Assembly (NCBI RefSeq): GCF_030272615.1
Contig: NC_081415.1
Location: 233,956,803-234,020,802, forward strand
Length of the DNA stretch: 64,000 nucleotides
Source of the DNA: Cryptomeria japonica
Taxonomy: Eukaryota; Streptophyta; Pinopsida; Cupressales; Cupressaceae
Reading direction: 5' to 3'
The position numbers were made by a program, and so were the translations under genes. Below the pieces are notes generated by a model. That model made no database searches. It was not told where the DNA came from and saw nothing but the letters and a program-made list of their open reading frames with translations. How positions within the stretch are numbered: position 1 is the first letter of the stretch; each line of letters starts with the position of its first letter. Shown piece after piece: positions 11,846 through 22,956 of the stretch.

Positions 11846-14800
11846 ATGGATTCTTCTTCTGCTCCCGAATTTATTGCAAACCCTACTATCATGTAAAACA
11901 TAAAACACCCTAGGCTTGTATTTAAAATTATTCCCAAAGTAGCTAAGCAAGATGATTCCATAGGTGCCTTTTCAAAGATTCCTAAAGGTGTAGCTTATGC
12001 TGAAGACCCTAGGATATATATTCACTACAACATTGAAGAATTAGGTTCTGAGGAATTGTTAAAAATGTTTAGAACCATAATTTGTGATGAAAATGGCACT
12101 TTCAAACTTGAGCACAAGCTTGTGGAGACTTTAGGTTTTGTGGAAATTTTGAACATCTCTAAATTTCAGGAGGAAGTAGTGAGAATTGTCCTAAGTAGGG
12201 CACATGGAGAATTTCTTTGGTTAGACTCTGTCTGCAAATTCACCCGGCAAGCAATTAAGGCAGTAACAGGTTTACCCTCAACCGACAGTAGACCAGACAA
12301 AACAAAGAAGGTTCCTAACAACAAAGTTATGACCCTAACCAGAGCAATATCAGATTGTAGATCACTGAGAGTGAATGCCATCAAGGACATCAATGTGAGA
12401 TTCATAAGTATGATACTTGGTTATAAAACTACACATGCCAATAGACTTAATTCAGTTTCTAGTTTTTGCATTAATAGTGCATATGAAATGGTCAACAATG
12501 ATACAAAAATAGATGTGTGTGAATGGTTGAAGGATGAACTCATAGATAACTTGAAAAAGATTAAAGGAGATAAGAAAGGGACATTTCGTTTTGACAATCT
12601 CTTAGTATGCTTAATGTTGTATTTCACAAAGGAAATCCCTAGTATAGGACAAAAAGATTTTGGATATGACATACCGGTAGGAAAACAATTACAGGAAGCT
12701 TTCGCTAGCATGGGTACTGCTAAGGAAAACAACATAACTGAATACTTTAAAGCTTTTCAAGCTAAAATGAAAACTAGAGAAAAACTACCACAGAGTGTAG
12801 TGGACAAATATGACAAAGAAATCTATTTTGTCATCAAGAAAGATGAGACATGGATGGAAGCGGTACTTCCTAGAACTATATGGGTAACTGAAATGGGTTA
12901 TGAGGTATATCTCAACATTATTGAGACATATGCAAAATCTTTGTTAGATGCACCGAGAGAACCAACAGAAGAAGTTTTTGGTAGTGCTGAAATAATTGAA
13001 AGTAATGTACAAACAATGAAGCAAAGGAAGAGAAGAGAAAAGTATATAAGAGATGCATCTAAGAAGGTAAGAAATCAAAGAAAATGTTATGGACATTACT
13101 AGTATATCGGCTAGTGAGCTGGAAGGACTGCAACTAGAGGCACACATTTCACCGGTTGGCACATCTTTTGACTGTGAGATACCAGCTAAATTCAAAAGAG
13201 TTGAAAGGAAGAGAAAACCTTCACCGGTACCCTCTCCTCCACCCAAAAGAACAAGGAGTTTAAGAAAGAAACAACATGCAGTAAGGCAACCGACTAAGAA
13301 ACTAACTTCCAAGAAAAATTAGAAACCAGTTATACCTCCATTCGATAATTTGTTAAATGAAATAACTGATGATGGTAATTTGGCAAATGTGAGTAAATTG
13401 TATAACACATTCAATGATTTAGAAAAAGGAAAGCATTGAAAATAGTATTAACTTACATCTGGATATATACAAGAAAGTTTTGATTGAAGTTGTGGATGAC
13501 TTGCCAAATGAGCTGTCTAGAAGATTAGATGCAAAGAGGATTGCAGTAATGGAACTGGACAAGAAACTAAAAGTTGAAAAACTTCTAGCTGTAGATCCGG
13601 TTAACTCAAAAGACAAGATTGATGACCTGATTTGTGAAGCTAACATATCCATTTTTGCTAGTGGTCACCGACAAGTAAGTTTGATGGCTGGTAGAGTAAA
13701 TGAGATTACAGAGGGGACTGCTGATAAATGGGATATCTTTTTTGTGGAAAAGGAAAAACAAGAAGAATTGAACAGGCCGAAGAAAACATTCAAATTTTAT
13801 CAGAAGGATAAGGACAAAGGGAAAGGTAAAGTTGGTGGAATACCAAACATTAAGATAACTGACAACTTGCCACCACCCTTGGACACTGCACTGATACAAA
13901 CTGACGATCCATCGGTTATTGAAAGTGTAGGTATAACACATGATGACACTAATCTTGAATTTGAAATTCTATTCACCATGAACGTAGACACTCAAGAAGT
14001 GAATATTGTTGTGGATAAGAAAAATACCAAGGTTAAGGATAATATTGCTGAACAACCGACATAAACTGTTGAGGTTGATATTCAAACAGAGAAAACTGAG
14101 CAAACATTACAAACTAGACAACCATTGGACACTGGAATGAATACTGGAAGTACAAAGATTGGCACTGAGAAACCTACTGAGATAGAGATACCAACAATTG
14201 AGCACATAGAGAAACCGACAGAGAAACCTACAGAGGTAGAGGTTCACATTGAAGTAGTGAAACTGGTAATCACTGAGAAACCCAAACCTTTACTGGTTGA
14301 AATGCAAACTCAAATTGATCCATCGAAGGATAATACAAGAAAAATGATTATAAATGTTGGAAGCATAGAGGTAATTAAGGTAGTTGGTCAGACATCTGGT
14401 ACTTCATTAAGTGAATTCATGCCTACTAATGTGACAAAGGTACTCCTGGACTCTATCAAGAAGATAACTGACTGTAATGGATTGGCTTACAAATTAATTG
14501 ATGACTCAATACCAATTCTTAAGTTGATTGCACTGAAATGTAATATAGATCATGTAAAGGATTCTTTAGGTAAGCTAGACACATTGTCCAAATTCATTAC
14601 GGACAATGTAATAACAGTTGATAAAGTGAATGAGGATACATTCAAAGAGAAAGTTGAAAAGGAGAAGGAAAAATTATTTGAGGACAGAATAAAGAAGTGC
14701 ACAGAACATATAAACACACTTTTACCGGCACCAAATACTACAATTTTGGAATATAAAGAGATGTACAGAGAAACATGCAAACCACATCTGTTAACACAAG

Positions 14801-15204
14801 ACATATAAAAGGAGATAAGCAAAGTACAAAAGGAGATAAATGACATGGCTGATAACATAATTGGTTCATCCGAACCTATATCAGTTATTGAGCAGGAAAT
14901 AATAGGTTTTGAGGAAAAATTGAAGAAATTTGAGAAAGAGAAAGCAAGGATTAAGGCTAATGTCAGAGAGCTTAAATATAAACTTGGTCCTAAGTTGGAT
15001 AACATTATCTCTCCGAGAAATGAGATCTCTAAGGCATTATTTCAAGGAGAAAGATCACCGGAAGAGCACATGCATCATTTCACTGGCACAATCCAACAAA
15101 ATGAGGCAACCCTGAATGAAAACAACAAATTCATGCAGAGTTTAAATTTGGTTTTGGCAGACATATTTCAAATTGTAACCAACTGGTTACAAACTTTGAG
15201 GTGA
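11846..15204 (+). pseudogene. N1 ORF2: long protein of unknown function in place of pol
   Basis: I do not recognise the product. Homology to N2 ORF2 runs from the ATG at 11846 (Met-Asp-Ser-Ser-Ser) to the TGA at 15202, about 1120 codons, with frame changes near 13080 and 13430 and in-frame stops at about 11894 and 14062. Three zones: an N-terminal globular-looking part of about 400 residues (Glu-Trp-Leu-Lys-Asp-Glu-Leu at about 12520), a Pro/Lys/Arg-rich basic linker resembling a nuclear localisation signal (about 13200-13310), and a long Lys/Glu-rich part with Thr/Glu repeats and predicted coiled coil to the end. No catalytic motif of protease, integrase, reverse transcriptase or RNase H was found. 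A captured host gene or an accessory element protein are both possible. Confidence 0.75.
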
Positions 15205-15415
15205 AATTTTTGCACTCGTTTGACAATTTTTGACAACCTTTGTTATTGATGTCAAAGGGGGAGTAGTGGACAGAGAAAAATAATTATTCAGAGGAGATCA
15301 TCTACTCAGGGGGAGCACATATTTTTGGTAACTTTTTGGACTTCACTTTTTGGTAACAGTTGACAATTTTTGGATTTTTCTCATGAGTGTTGCCATCAAT
15401 GCCAAAGGGGGAGAT
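15205..15415 (+). promoter_or_regulatory. N1 3' noncoding region with several polypurine tracts
   Basis: Three AGGGGGAG-type tracts occur at 15254-15263, 15308-15315 and 15404-15413; the last lies two bases before the 3' LTR. Between them are repeated Thr/Gly-rich TTTTTGG runs without coding. Several tracts of this sequence before the 3' LTR are described for plant Sireviruses, so this ties N1 to that copia group. Confidence 0.8.
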
Positions 15416-16221
15416 TGTTGGAATTCTACACTCTTATGAGAATAGATGGTGTTATGATTGATGGAAACCATCTGACAACCTACTGGCATTCATCTGGTAA
15501 GCCACCAACAGACATCAACATTGGCATAGACATGTACATACACCGACAGACACTTCACCGACAGCAGCTACAATGCATACCGACACCCCAGCCGATAGGG
15601 AATAAAATTTTATTTATTGTATTTAATTGTAATTATCTTTTGTAAAGCCGACATGGCATATTGTAAAAGACTCATATATATGTATGAAATATTATAGGTC
15701 ATTTTATGTAGAAGGTAGTATGCATGGAGAGAATATATGGATAATATTTTGTATAAGGAGATATAGTTGATAGCGAAGGCTTTGGTTATAGAATGAGCTT
15801 AAATCGGTACTGAACCTGGCATAGTTGATGCTGATTTGAAGTAGTACATTGTATTGGATTTTATAATCCACTTTTTTAGTTAGTGTGACTCTTATTGAGA
15901 AGTGAGCTCTAGGCAGTTGGCGTTCCTGGATGTGCAGGCCCCTCATTGTAAGTAATATTTATTCATTGGCCAGTGAATGAATATTGTGGGTCACAAATCC
16001 CACCGAGGTTTTTCCCACACCAGGTTTCCTCATTAAACATCTTGTGTTATGGTGTGTTTTCTATGCTGTCTTTATTGTTCTTGTTTAATACATTAATTCT
16101 TATTTACCGATACACTGCTTTGGAATGCAAAGTTCTTAATAAGGTTAAATATTTTGCTAACCGGTTAGATACTGATTCACCCCCCCTCTCAATATCTTTG
16201 GGACTATCATTAATCCTAACA
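15416..16221 (+). repeat. N1 3' LTR (806 bp)
   Basis: Complete copy from TGTTGGAATTC to CCTAACA. It includes a C-rich run just before its end (about 16179-16187), as in N2, R2, R4 and R7. The next bases (aagat) resume the R3 gag frame. Confidence 0.93.
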
Positions 16222-17190
16222 AAGATCATCTTACATAAGAAACTACAAAATTTGAGGTAAAAGGATTTAGATGTTAATGCTTACACCGAGGAGTTCCATA
16301 GAATGACACTCAAAGAAAAGATACCAGAGAGTGAGACACAAAAGCTAGCAAGGTACATGAATAGCCTTAAGTTCAACATTAAAGATGAACTTAGTTTATT
16401 TAATCCCAAATCAATGCATAAGTGTTATCAAATGGCACTTAGGATTGAGGAGAAGCAAAAGAGGTGAGGAGAACACCATAATAGAGGAAGGGGTACAAAT
16501 TTAAGAGGTAAGGGCAAATTCAATGGTAGAGGATCATACCCTAAACTCCAAGGAGAAACAAACAGTTAGGAACACGAGGGAGAATCAGGGAACATAGGTA
16601 GTTTTAGAGGGAGAAGAGCAAATGGAAGAGGAAGATTTGGTGGAAGAGGACCTAGTGTTTTCACCGGTAGGTGTTTCTCTTGTAACCAGGTGGGACATAA
16701 ATCCTTTAGGTGTCCAGAGAAGCAAGGGAATGGTGGTCAAGGGGGTGAAAGAAGAGCACATTTAATTCAAGAGAAAGATAGTCAGAGCATGACCTCCTAC
16801 CACACATCAACTTCAAATTCTGCAGACCTAGAGCAAGGAGAGCTCTTAATGATAAAAATGACTCTCTTGAAGGAACCAATAAGTAAAGAACCACCTCAAA
16901 GGAGATCTCTTTTCAGACCCACCTGCAAGGTACAAGGTAAAGTTTGTAAGGTCATTGTAGATTCTAGATCCACAGATAACATAGCTTCTATTGAGATGGT
17001 CACTAATATTAACTTTCAAAGAGTACCTCATCACTATCCCTATAAAGTATCCTGGTTGAATAAGGGAAAACAAGTGTTAATTAATGAACAAGTGTGGGTA
17101 GATTTTTTAATTGGTGAATATAAGGATAGAGTGTTGTGTGATGTGGTAGAAATGGATGCTTGCCATTTATTACTTGGTAGGCCTTGGTAA
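16222..17190 (+). pseudogene. R3 gag C-terminal half and protease
   Basis: It continues R3 gag after N1: the Ala-Tyr-Thr-Glu-Glu-Phe-His segment (about 16275-16300), a Gly/Arg-rich stretch, and an intact CCHC knuckle at 16672-16713 (Cys-Phe-Ser-Cys). The protease follows in the same frame. Its catalytic triplet Asp-Ser-Gly reads Asp-Ser-Arg (AGA at 16966-16968), which should inactivate it. Further on, the Leu-Leu-Leu-Gly-Arg-Pro-Trp segment (about 17165-17187) marks the usual end of gypsy protease. Early stops occur in gag, for example TAA at 16258. Confidence 0.88.
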
Positions 17191-18840
17191 TATGATGTGG
17201 ATTCTAGGCATGAGGGTAGAAAGAATGTCTACACCATCACAAAAAATGCAGAGAACTTTACCATGACCCCTCTCTTAGATAACAGTAAGGATAAACGCAT
17301 TGTGACTAGTGTCATGCTAGTAGAATAGAAAGAATTCATGAGGGATTTAAAGGAGAAGGATACTCATTTATTTTCCATAGTTGTCAAGCCTAGGGATGAA
17401 CCTAAGAATCAACCTAACAAAAATGAGACAAAAGGGAAAGTAGGGCCTAAGGAGGTTCAAGATCTGCTAGATAAGTATAAGGGAATTATTGCACACAGTA
17501 CCATAGATACTCTACCTCCTCAAAGAGAAATCAGTCATTGCATAGACCTTATATCGAGTGCTACCCTACCTAACAAGGCAACCTATAAACTGACCCCTGA
17601 ACAAAATGTAGAAGTTGTAAGATAGATCCAAGAGTTACTTGAGAAAGGGTTCATTAGAAAGAGTATAAGCCCATGTGCAGTCTCGACAGTGCTAGCTCCT
17701 AAGAAAGAAGGAACATGGAGGTTGTGTACAAACTCTAGGTCTATCAATAGGACAACAATAAGATATAGGTTCCCAATGCCGAGAGTAGAGGATTTGATGG
17801 ATTGTCTAGGAGGGGCCAAGTACTACTCCAAAATAGACTTGAAAAGTTCTTATCACCAAATTAGGATCAGAGATGGAGACCAATGGAAGACAACATTTAA
17901 GACCAATGAAGGCTTGTTTGAATGGATGCTAATGCCATTTGGGCTTTCCAATGCCCCTAGTACCTTTATGAGGTTAATTAATGAGGTTCTTAAGCCTTTT
18001 ATCAATCATTTTGTGGTAGTATACTTGGATGATATACTAATTTTCAGTAAGGATAAAAATAAACATCTGATGCACTTGGATTTTGTATTGAAAAGGTCGC
18101 ATGAGGAGCAGTTGAAGGTCAACCTAGACAAGTGTGTTTTCTTGTAGGAGGAATTGGTGTTTCTTGGATTTGTTGTTTCCAAAGGTAATCTAAGAATGGA
18201 TCCATCTAAGGTAGAGGCAATCCTCAATTGGCCCACACCTAAACCTGCAAGTGAGGTAAAAAAGTTTCCATGGCTTAGCAAGCTTTAATAGAAAGTTTAT
18301 AATAAATTTCAGTGGGGTTAGTACTCCTATGATAGATACCATCAAGGGTGGAAGAAAGTGTCAATTTGCTTGGAGTGATGAAGCTAACAAGTCTTTTGAG
18401 TATTTGAAAACAAAGATTGCAAAGCAGCCCATGTTAGTCCTTCCTGATTTTCATAAGGTATTCACTATTGAATGTGATGCATCTAAGAAAGCTATAGGAG
18501 GAGTCTTGAGTCAAGAGGGTAGGCCTGTGGACTTTTTCAGTGAGAAGTTAAATGAAGCAAAGTAAAAATATTCAACCTACGATCTAGAGATGTATGCTTT
18601 GGTACAATATCTTAGGAAATGGAGACACTATCTATTACCTATGGAATTTTCTGTTTATATTGACAACCATGCTTTAAGCTTTTTGAACAGACACATGAAA
18701 TGGATGGAGTACCTTCAAGCTTTCACATTCAATATCAAGCATAAGAAGGGAGTGGCCAACAAAGTTGCAGATGCCCTTAGTAGGAGGAACTTGGTAATCC
18801 AAGATATTCAATTAGAAAGCATGGGAATCACTGCTATGAA
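17191..18840 (+). pseudogene. R3 reverse transcriptase and RNase H
   Basis: The frame continues from the protease. The reverse transcriptase has the usual start motif (Lys-Gly-Phe-Ile-Arg, about 17645), fingers and palm, and an intact Tyr-Leu-Asp-Asp at 18022-18033. Stops lie at 17188, after 17620 and at 18145. A one-base insertion near 18268 shifts the frame. RNase H follows with Glu-Cys-Asp-Ala-Ser (about 18470) and the Tyr-Ile-Asp-Asn-His segment (about 18655), ending in Val-Ala-Asp-Ala-Leu-Ser-Arg (about 18767). These enzymes copy element RNA into DNA in the particle. The catalytic centre is intact but the frame is broken. Confidence 0.92.
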
Positions 18841-20301
18841 GGACATGTACCAAGAAGATACATATTTTAAGGAGGCTTATGAGGTTTGTCAAGCTATGAA
18901 TGAAAGGTATCATACTTATTTTTCTGAGTATATGCTTCAAGAAGGTTTAATTTTCAAGGGTAGTCAACTTTGTATTCCTAATTGCTAAATGAGGGAGAAT
19001 ATTGTCAAAGAAAAGAATTGTGGGAGTTTATCAGAACATTTTGGACTTGATAAGACACTTGAGTTGGTTAGAAGGTTTTATTTTTGGCCAAGAATGCAAT
19101 CAGATGTGAGGAAATTTGCTTCAAAATGTGTGGTGTGTCAAAGAGATAAAGGTACAAGCTTAAATGCAAGTCTCTATACTCCTTTACCAATCCCTACCAA
19201 ACCTTGTGATTCAGTTAGTATGGATTTTGTCTTAGGCCTTCCTAGGAATAAATCAGGTTATGATAGTGCCTATGTTGTGGTGGACCGTTTTCAAAGATGG
19301 CACACTTTTTACCATGCAAGGTTACACATGATGCTTCTAATATTGCAAGTTTATTCTTCAAGGAAATTGTCAGACTTCATGGGTTACCCTTGATCATTAT
19401 CTCAGACAGGGATCCTAAGTTTTTAGGACACTTTTGGAGAACATTGTGGCATAAGTTGGGGACTAACTTGTGTTTCTCTTTTGCTTATCACCTTCAATCT
19501 AATGGGAAAACTGAGGTAATAAATAGGCCCCTTGGAAAATTGTTAAGGTGCTTGACCAAGGAGCATGAAACTACTTGGGATACCATTATTCCACAACCAC
19601 AATTTTCCTATAATGATTGTGTGAACAAAAGTACAGGGTTAAGTCCTTTCCAAATCATGTATGGTACACATCCTAGGTGTATTCTTGAACTTAGAGATTT
19701 GAAAAATATTGATAGAAGAAGTGCTCAGGGAGATGACTTTACTGAAGTCATGAATGGTATACACCAACAAGTTAGAGATAAATTGATTCATACCTCTAAG
19801 AAATACAAGAAAGCAATAGATCTAAAAAGTAGAGATGCTAAATTTAAAGTGGGAGATATGGCAACGATTCACCTCACCAAAGCAAGAATCCCTAAGGATA
19901 AATACACCAAGCTACTCATGAAGAAGATAGGTCCTTTCAAGGTCCTCAAAAGATGTGGGAACAATGCATACAAAATAGATCTACCCACGGATGTGGGATT
20001 GTCACCTATATTTAATGTTTATGATGTATATGCATATAAGGGTGGTGTTGATGATGTTTGTGATGCAGGTCAATCTTATTCCTCTATTGCAGACATGATA
20101 GAAGGACTTCCAACACAACCCAAACCAAAAATTGAGTGTATTTTGGATCAAAGGGTCAGCAAGCAAACAAGGAGGAAGACTTATTTGGAATAATTGGTCA
20201 AATGGAGGGATCAACCTTTAGAAGATGCTACATGGATGACCTTAGAAGCCATTGAGAGGATAGGAACCAAAATTTCTGACATACCCACTCAAGGGACTTG
20301 A
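18841..20301 (+). pseudogene. R3 integrase with chromodomain-like tail
   Basis: The HHCC-type finger (Cys-Val-Val-Cys at about 19125) precedes the DDE core: Asp in Met-Asp-Phe-Val-Leu-Gly-Leu-Pro (about 19218), Asp in Ser-Asp-Arg-Asp-Pro-Lys-Phe (about 19405), Glu in Lys-Thr-Glu-Val (about 19510). A one-base loss near 19290 shifts the frame inside the core. The C-terminus has a basic domain and then a chromodomain-like stretch (about 20130-20250, Leu-Val-Lys-Trp then Asp-Ala-Thr-Trp), broken by TAA at 20191-20193. Chromodomains steer integration to marked chromatin in this clade. Confidence 0.9.
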
Positions 20302-20322
20302 GTTTCTTTCGCCTAGGGAGTA

Positions 20323-20675
20323 TGGTGTAGGGAACCTCTTCTTTTCATGGTGTTTTCATGCCATTAGGGGTGTCTAGTGTTTGTTTTGTGTTTACTTATG
20401 TTTTCATAATGGGTAGGATCTCAAGGATCACCCTAGATGTAATAAAATGTCTTTGTGTGGTCAATAATCTCTTAGGTGCACATATAAGCCTAGAGGTCTA
20501 TTAGGCCATGTGGGCTTGAATCATGAAATTTTGTGTTTATCATCCTAGAATATTTTTGTAAGTGTTTTAAAGTTTAAAGATGTCCTTAGATATGTTTGGT
20601 AAGGTTTAGGTGCTTAGGAATTTAAAGTTGCAAAAGTTGTCATTATTGTCAAAGCAACTTTTGAAAAGTTGTTGG
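20323..20675 (+). repeat. R3 3' LTR, left part (before N2)
   Basis: It starts TGGTGTAGGG like the left LTR, follows a short purine-rich stretch (CCTAGGGAGTA), and runs to the N2 insertion at the left target copy gttgg (20671-20675). The rest of the LTR resumes at 27265. Confidence 0.92.
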
Positions 20676-21451
20676 TGTTGGCATATGCACACTCCAATGA
20701 GATATTGAAGGTGATTGAAGGTTTTGTCATTGATGGAAACCTTACAATCCTATGGCACCGGCAAGGCATTACACCAGCAAGGCATTACATCGACAAGGCA
20801 TTACACCGGCATCAACAGATCACACTCTACACTGGCACCGGCAGAAAAAGGAAGCATACCGACACAAAGGCCGACAAGATTTTTGATATATTATATTTTG
20901 TTTATTATTGTAAAAACTTTGTAAAATGACTTGGCATGTTGTAAAATGACTCTCATATATAAGAGAGATCATTGTAGACATTTAGTGAGGAAGTAGAAAA
21001 ATTAGGAAGCAAACTTATTATGCGAAATACAGGATAAGGGGTATATGTAAAGAACAGAGCAGAAACCGGTACTGAATCTGGCATTGAAGATGCTAATGTA
21101 AAGTAGTCAAAGTTATTGGATTTGCATAATCCACATTGTAAGTCAGTGAGACTTCCCATTGAGCAGTGAGCTCTAGGCACTTGGCCTTCCTGCATGTGTA
21201 GGCCCCCTATTGTAAGTGAATATTGTGGGTCACAAATCCCACTGAGGTTTTTCCCACACCAGGTTTCCTCATTAAAATATTGTGTTATGGTGTGTTTCTT
21301 ATGTGGTTACTTTCATTTCTTCTTATTGCATTATTTCTTGCATACCGGCACACTGTTATAATATGTTCTGCATGTTTTAAGTCAATAAATTCAACTCACT
21401 GGTTAGATATTGATCCACCCCCCCCTCTCAGTGTCTGTGGGAATCCTAACA
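20676..21451 (+). repeat. N2 5' LTR (776 bp)
   Basis: It runs from TGTTGGCATATG to CCTAACA. It is 25 bp shorter than the 3' copy because it lacks the stretch between two GTAAGT copies present near 26991-27020. Three 17-bp direct repeats lie near its start (20758-20810). Confidence 0.93.
20758..20810 (+). repeat. 17-bp triplicate in N2 LTR
   Basis: Three tandem 17-bp units share CAAGGCATTACA and vary at a CCGG/CCAG/TCGA core. The same triplicate occurs in the 3' LTR near 26538-26592. It may hold promoter or enhancer sites; this is inference only. Confidence 0.75.
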
Positions 21452-21453
21452 AT

Positions 21454-21465
21454 TGGTATTAGAGC
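21454..21465 (+). promoter_or_regulatory. N2 primer-binding site
   Basis: TGGTATTAGAGC follows the LTR after two bases. It differs from the standard initiator tRNA-Met site by one C-to-T change. Confidence 0.9.
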
Positions 21466-21522
21466 TTGGTCCTCTATTTTCAGAAGCCTAATAGATTGAG
21501 GAAGATCTTGACACCAGTAGAC

Positions 21523-22617
21523 ATGGAAAATCTGATGAAGCAACTAGAAGCAGCTCTCTCAGACTATGATGCAGAAAAATTGAAAAACATTGAACTTGAA
21601 GATGATCTAAAGGTAGCTTAGGATATCATTCATGCACTTCAAGAGAATTTTACCATTGCAAGAAACAAGAGAAGAGAATTATGTGAAAAGTTGCAAAATG
21701 AGAATGATGAAAAGGAATCACTTAATGATGAGATAAGCAAACTGAAACTGGAAAACATAACAATGAAGAATGAGATGCAAGATATGACCATGAGATTCTG
21801 CAAAGAAACTGAAGATAGGAAAAAGAATGAAGAAGAGTTGACCAAAAAACTAAGTGATGCAGCAAATGAGAATACAAGACTCAGCTATGAAAATGACCTT
21901 TTGAAAATAGATCTGATACATACACAGAATGACTCAAATGAATTGATGAGACAGAAAGAGATCTTACAAATAGAATTGGATATTGCAAATCAACACAAAG
22001 ACAAACTCAAGAAAAGTTCAGAAGAACTTGGTGACTTGCTGAAGATTCAGAAACCTAATGGTGACACTTGTAGAATTGGCTTTGAAGCAGGAGAAAGCTC
22101 CAATATTGCAAACACTCAGGATCACAACAAACCGGTAAGACAACCAAATGCTTATAAATTCAATGGAAAATGATTTAACTGTAATAAGTATGGGCATAGA
22201 GAAAATCAATGTAGATCTAGAAATTATCAAAACATCAACACACCTACCAATCAATGTTCAAAATGTAACAAAATTGGTCACAACTCTGAAAATTGTAGAA
22301 TGAATGTAAGATGTTATGTTTGTGGAAGATTTGGACACCTATCTAATCAATGTAGAACACAAACCGACATAGGTTATGACAAAGCTATTCAGAAAAATAA
22401 TGTAACTTGTTATGCATGTAACAAGATTGGGCATATAGCAAAATTCTGTAGAAGTAAAGGATCACCGATAGATAACAAAAGTTCTAGCTTGAAAGGGAAA
22501 GAAAAAGTTGAAGAGGTAAAGCAAGAATTCTCAAAACAATGGATTAGAAAAACTGACCTAAATGTTGGGAATACTCCTCCATCGGTAAAGCCATGCTTCA
22601 CTGGTAGGACAGAGTGA
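21523..22617 (+). pseudogene. N2 ORF1: gag-like coiled coil with four CCHC knuckles
   Basis: One frame of 365 codons from the ATG at 21523 to the TGA at 22615. Only two internal stops interrupt it, TAG at 21619 and TGA at 22171, and there is no frameshift. A Lys/Glu/Asn-rich coiled coil (about 21540-22040) is followed by four CCHC knuckles between about 22170 and 22455. In the first, the codon expected to be the leading Cys is the TGA stop. The second, third and fourth (Cys-Ser-Lys-Cys, Cys-Tyr-Val-Cys, Cys-Tyr-Ala-Cys) are intact. The first ATG and length agree with N1 ORF1, which supports the start. By comparison with R7 it derives from the C-terminal half of a Sirevirus-like gag. Confidence 0.83.
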
Positions 22618-22752
22618 TGCTCCACCCGCAGGAAGCTCTTCATCAAACTAAAGAAAATCTTCTTTGAGGGTTTGGCAATAAATGAGACATATGCAATTAT
22701 TCCCTCGGTTAGAGATAAGAAGTTGGAAATTACTTCATTACCGACAGACAAT

Positions 22753-22770
22753 GTTAAGTGAATACTTAAC
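22753..22770 (+). promoter_or_regulatory. N2 short hairpin between ORF1 and ORF2
   Basis: GTTAAG, six bases, CTTAAC, matching the stem in N1 (11639-11656). The loop differs. It lies in the 339-bp noncoding spacer 22618-22956, which otherwise holds nothing I can name. Confidence 0.5.
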
Positions 22771-22956
22771 TGACATGCATTAATTATGGTAGATGGCAAA
22801 TAAACACTATAAATTTATGGTTCTGGCTCCATTTCATTTCACTGTGATTTCAAACACTCATAGAGCATGAAATTTGCAGCTAAGGGATTTCAAGCAAAGA
22901 GGCGAAGCACTTCAAGCAATCAATCCATCAAAGGACAAAAAAAGGTATTTATCATC

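Larger units (their letters stand above)
9570..16221 (+). mobile_element. N1: non-autonomous copia-derived LTR element without pol
   Basis: N1 is a 6.65-kb LTR element inside R3 gag. It has two LTRs (788 and 806 bp), a tRNA-Met primer site, a gag-like ORF1, a long ORF2 with no pol motifs, and several polypurine tracts before the 3' LTR. The right flank resumes the R3 gag frame at 16222 with aagat; the left copy of the duplication was lost with the first 18 bases of the 5' LTR. N2 has the same layout and related proteins. No integrase, reverse transcriptase, RNase H or protease motif is visible in any frame, so movement would need enzymes from another element. Confidence 0.9.

Noticed and set aside
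12166-12735. Minus-strand frames opposite N1 ORF2
   Set aside because: Shadows of the real plus-strand coding; no conservation in N2.
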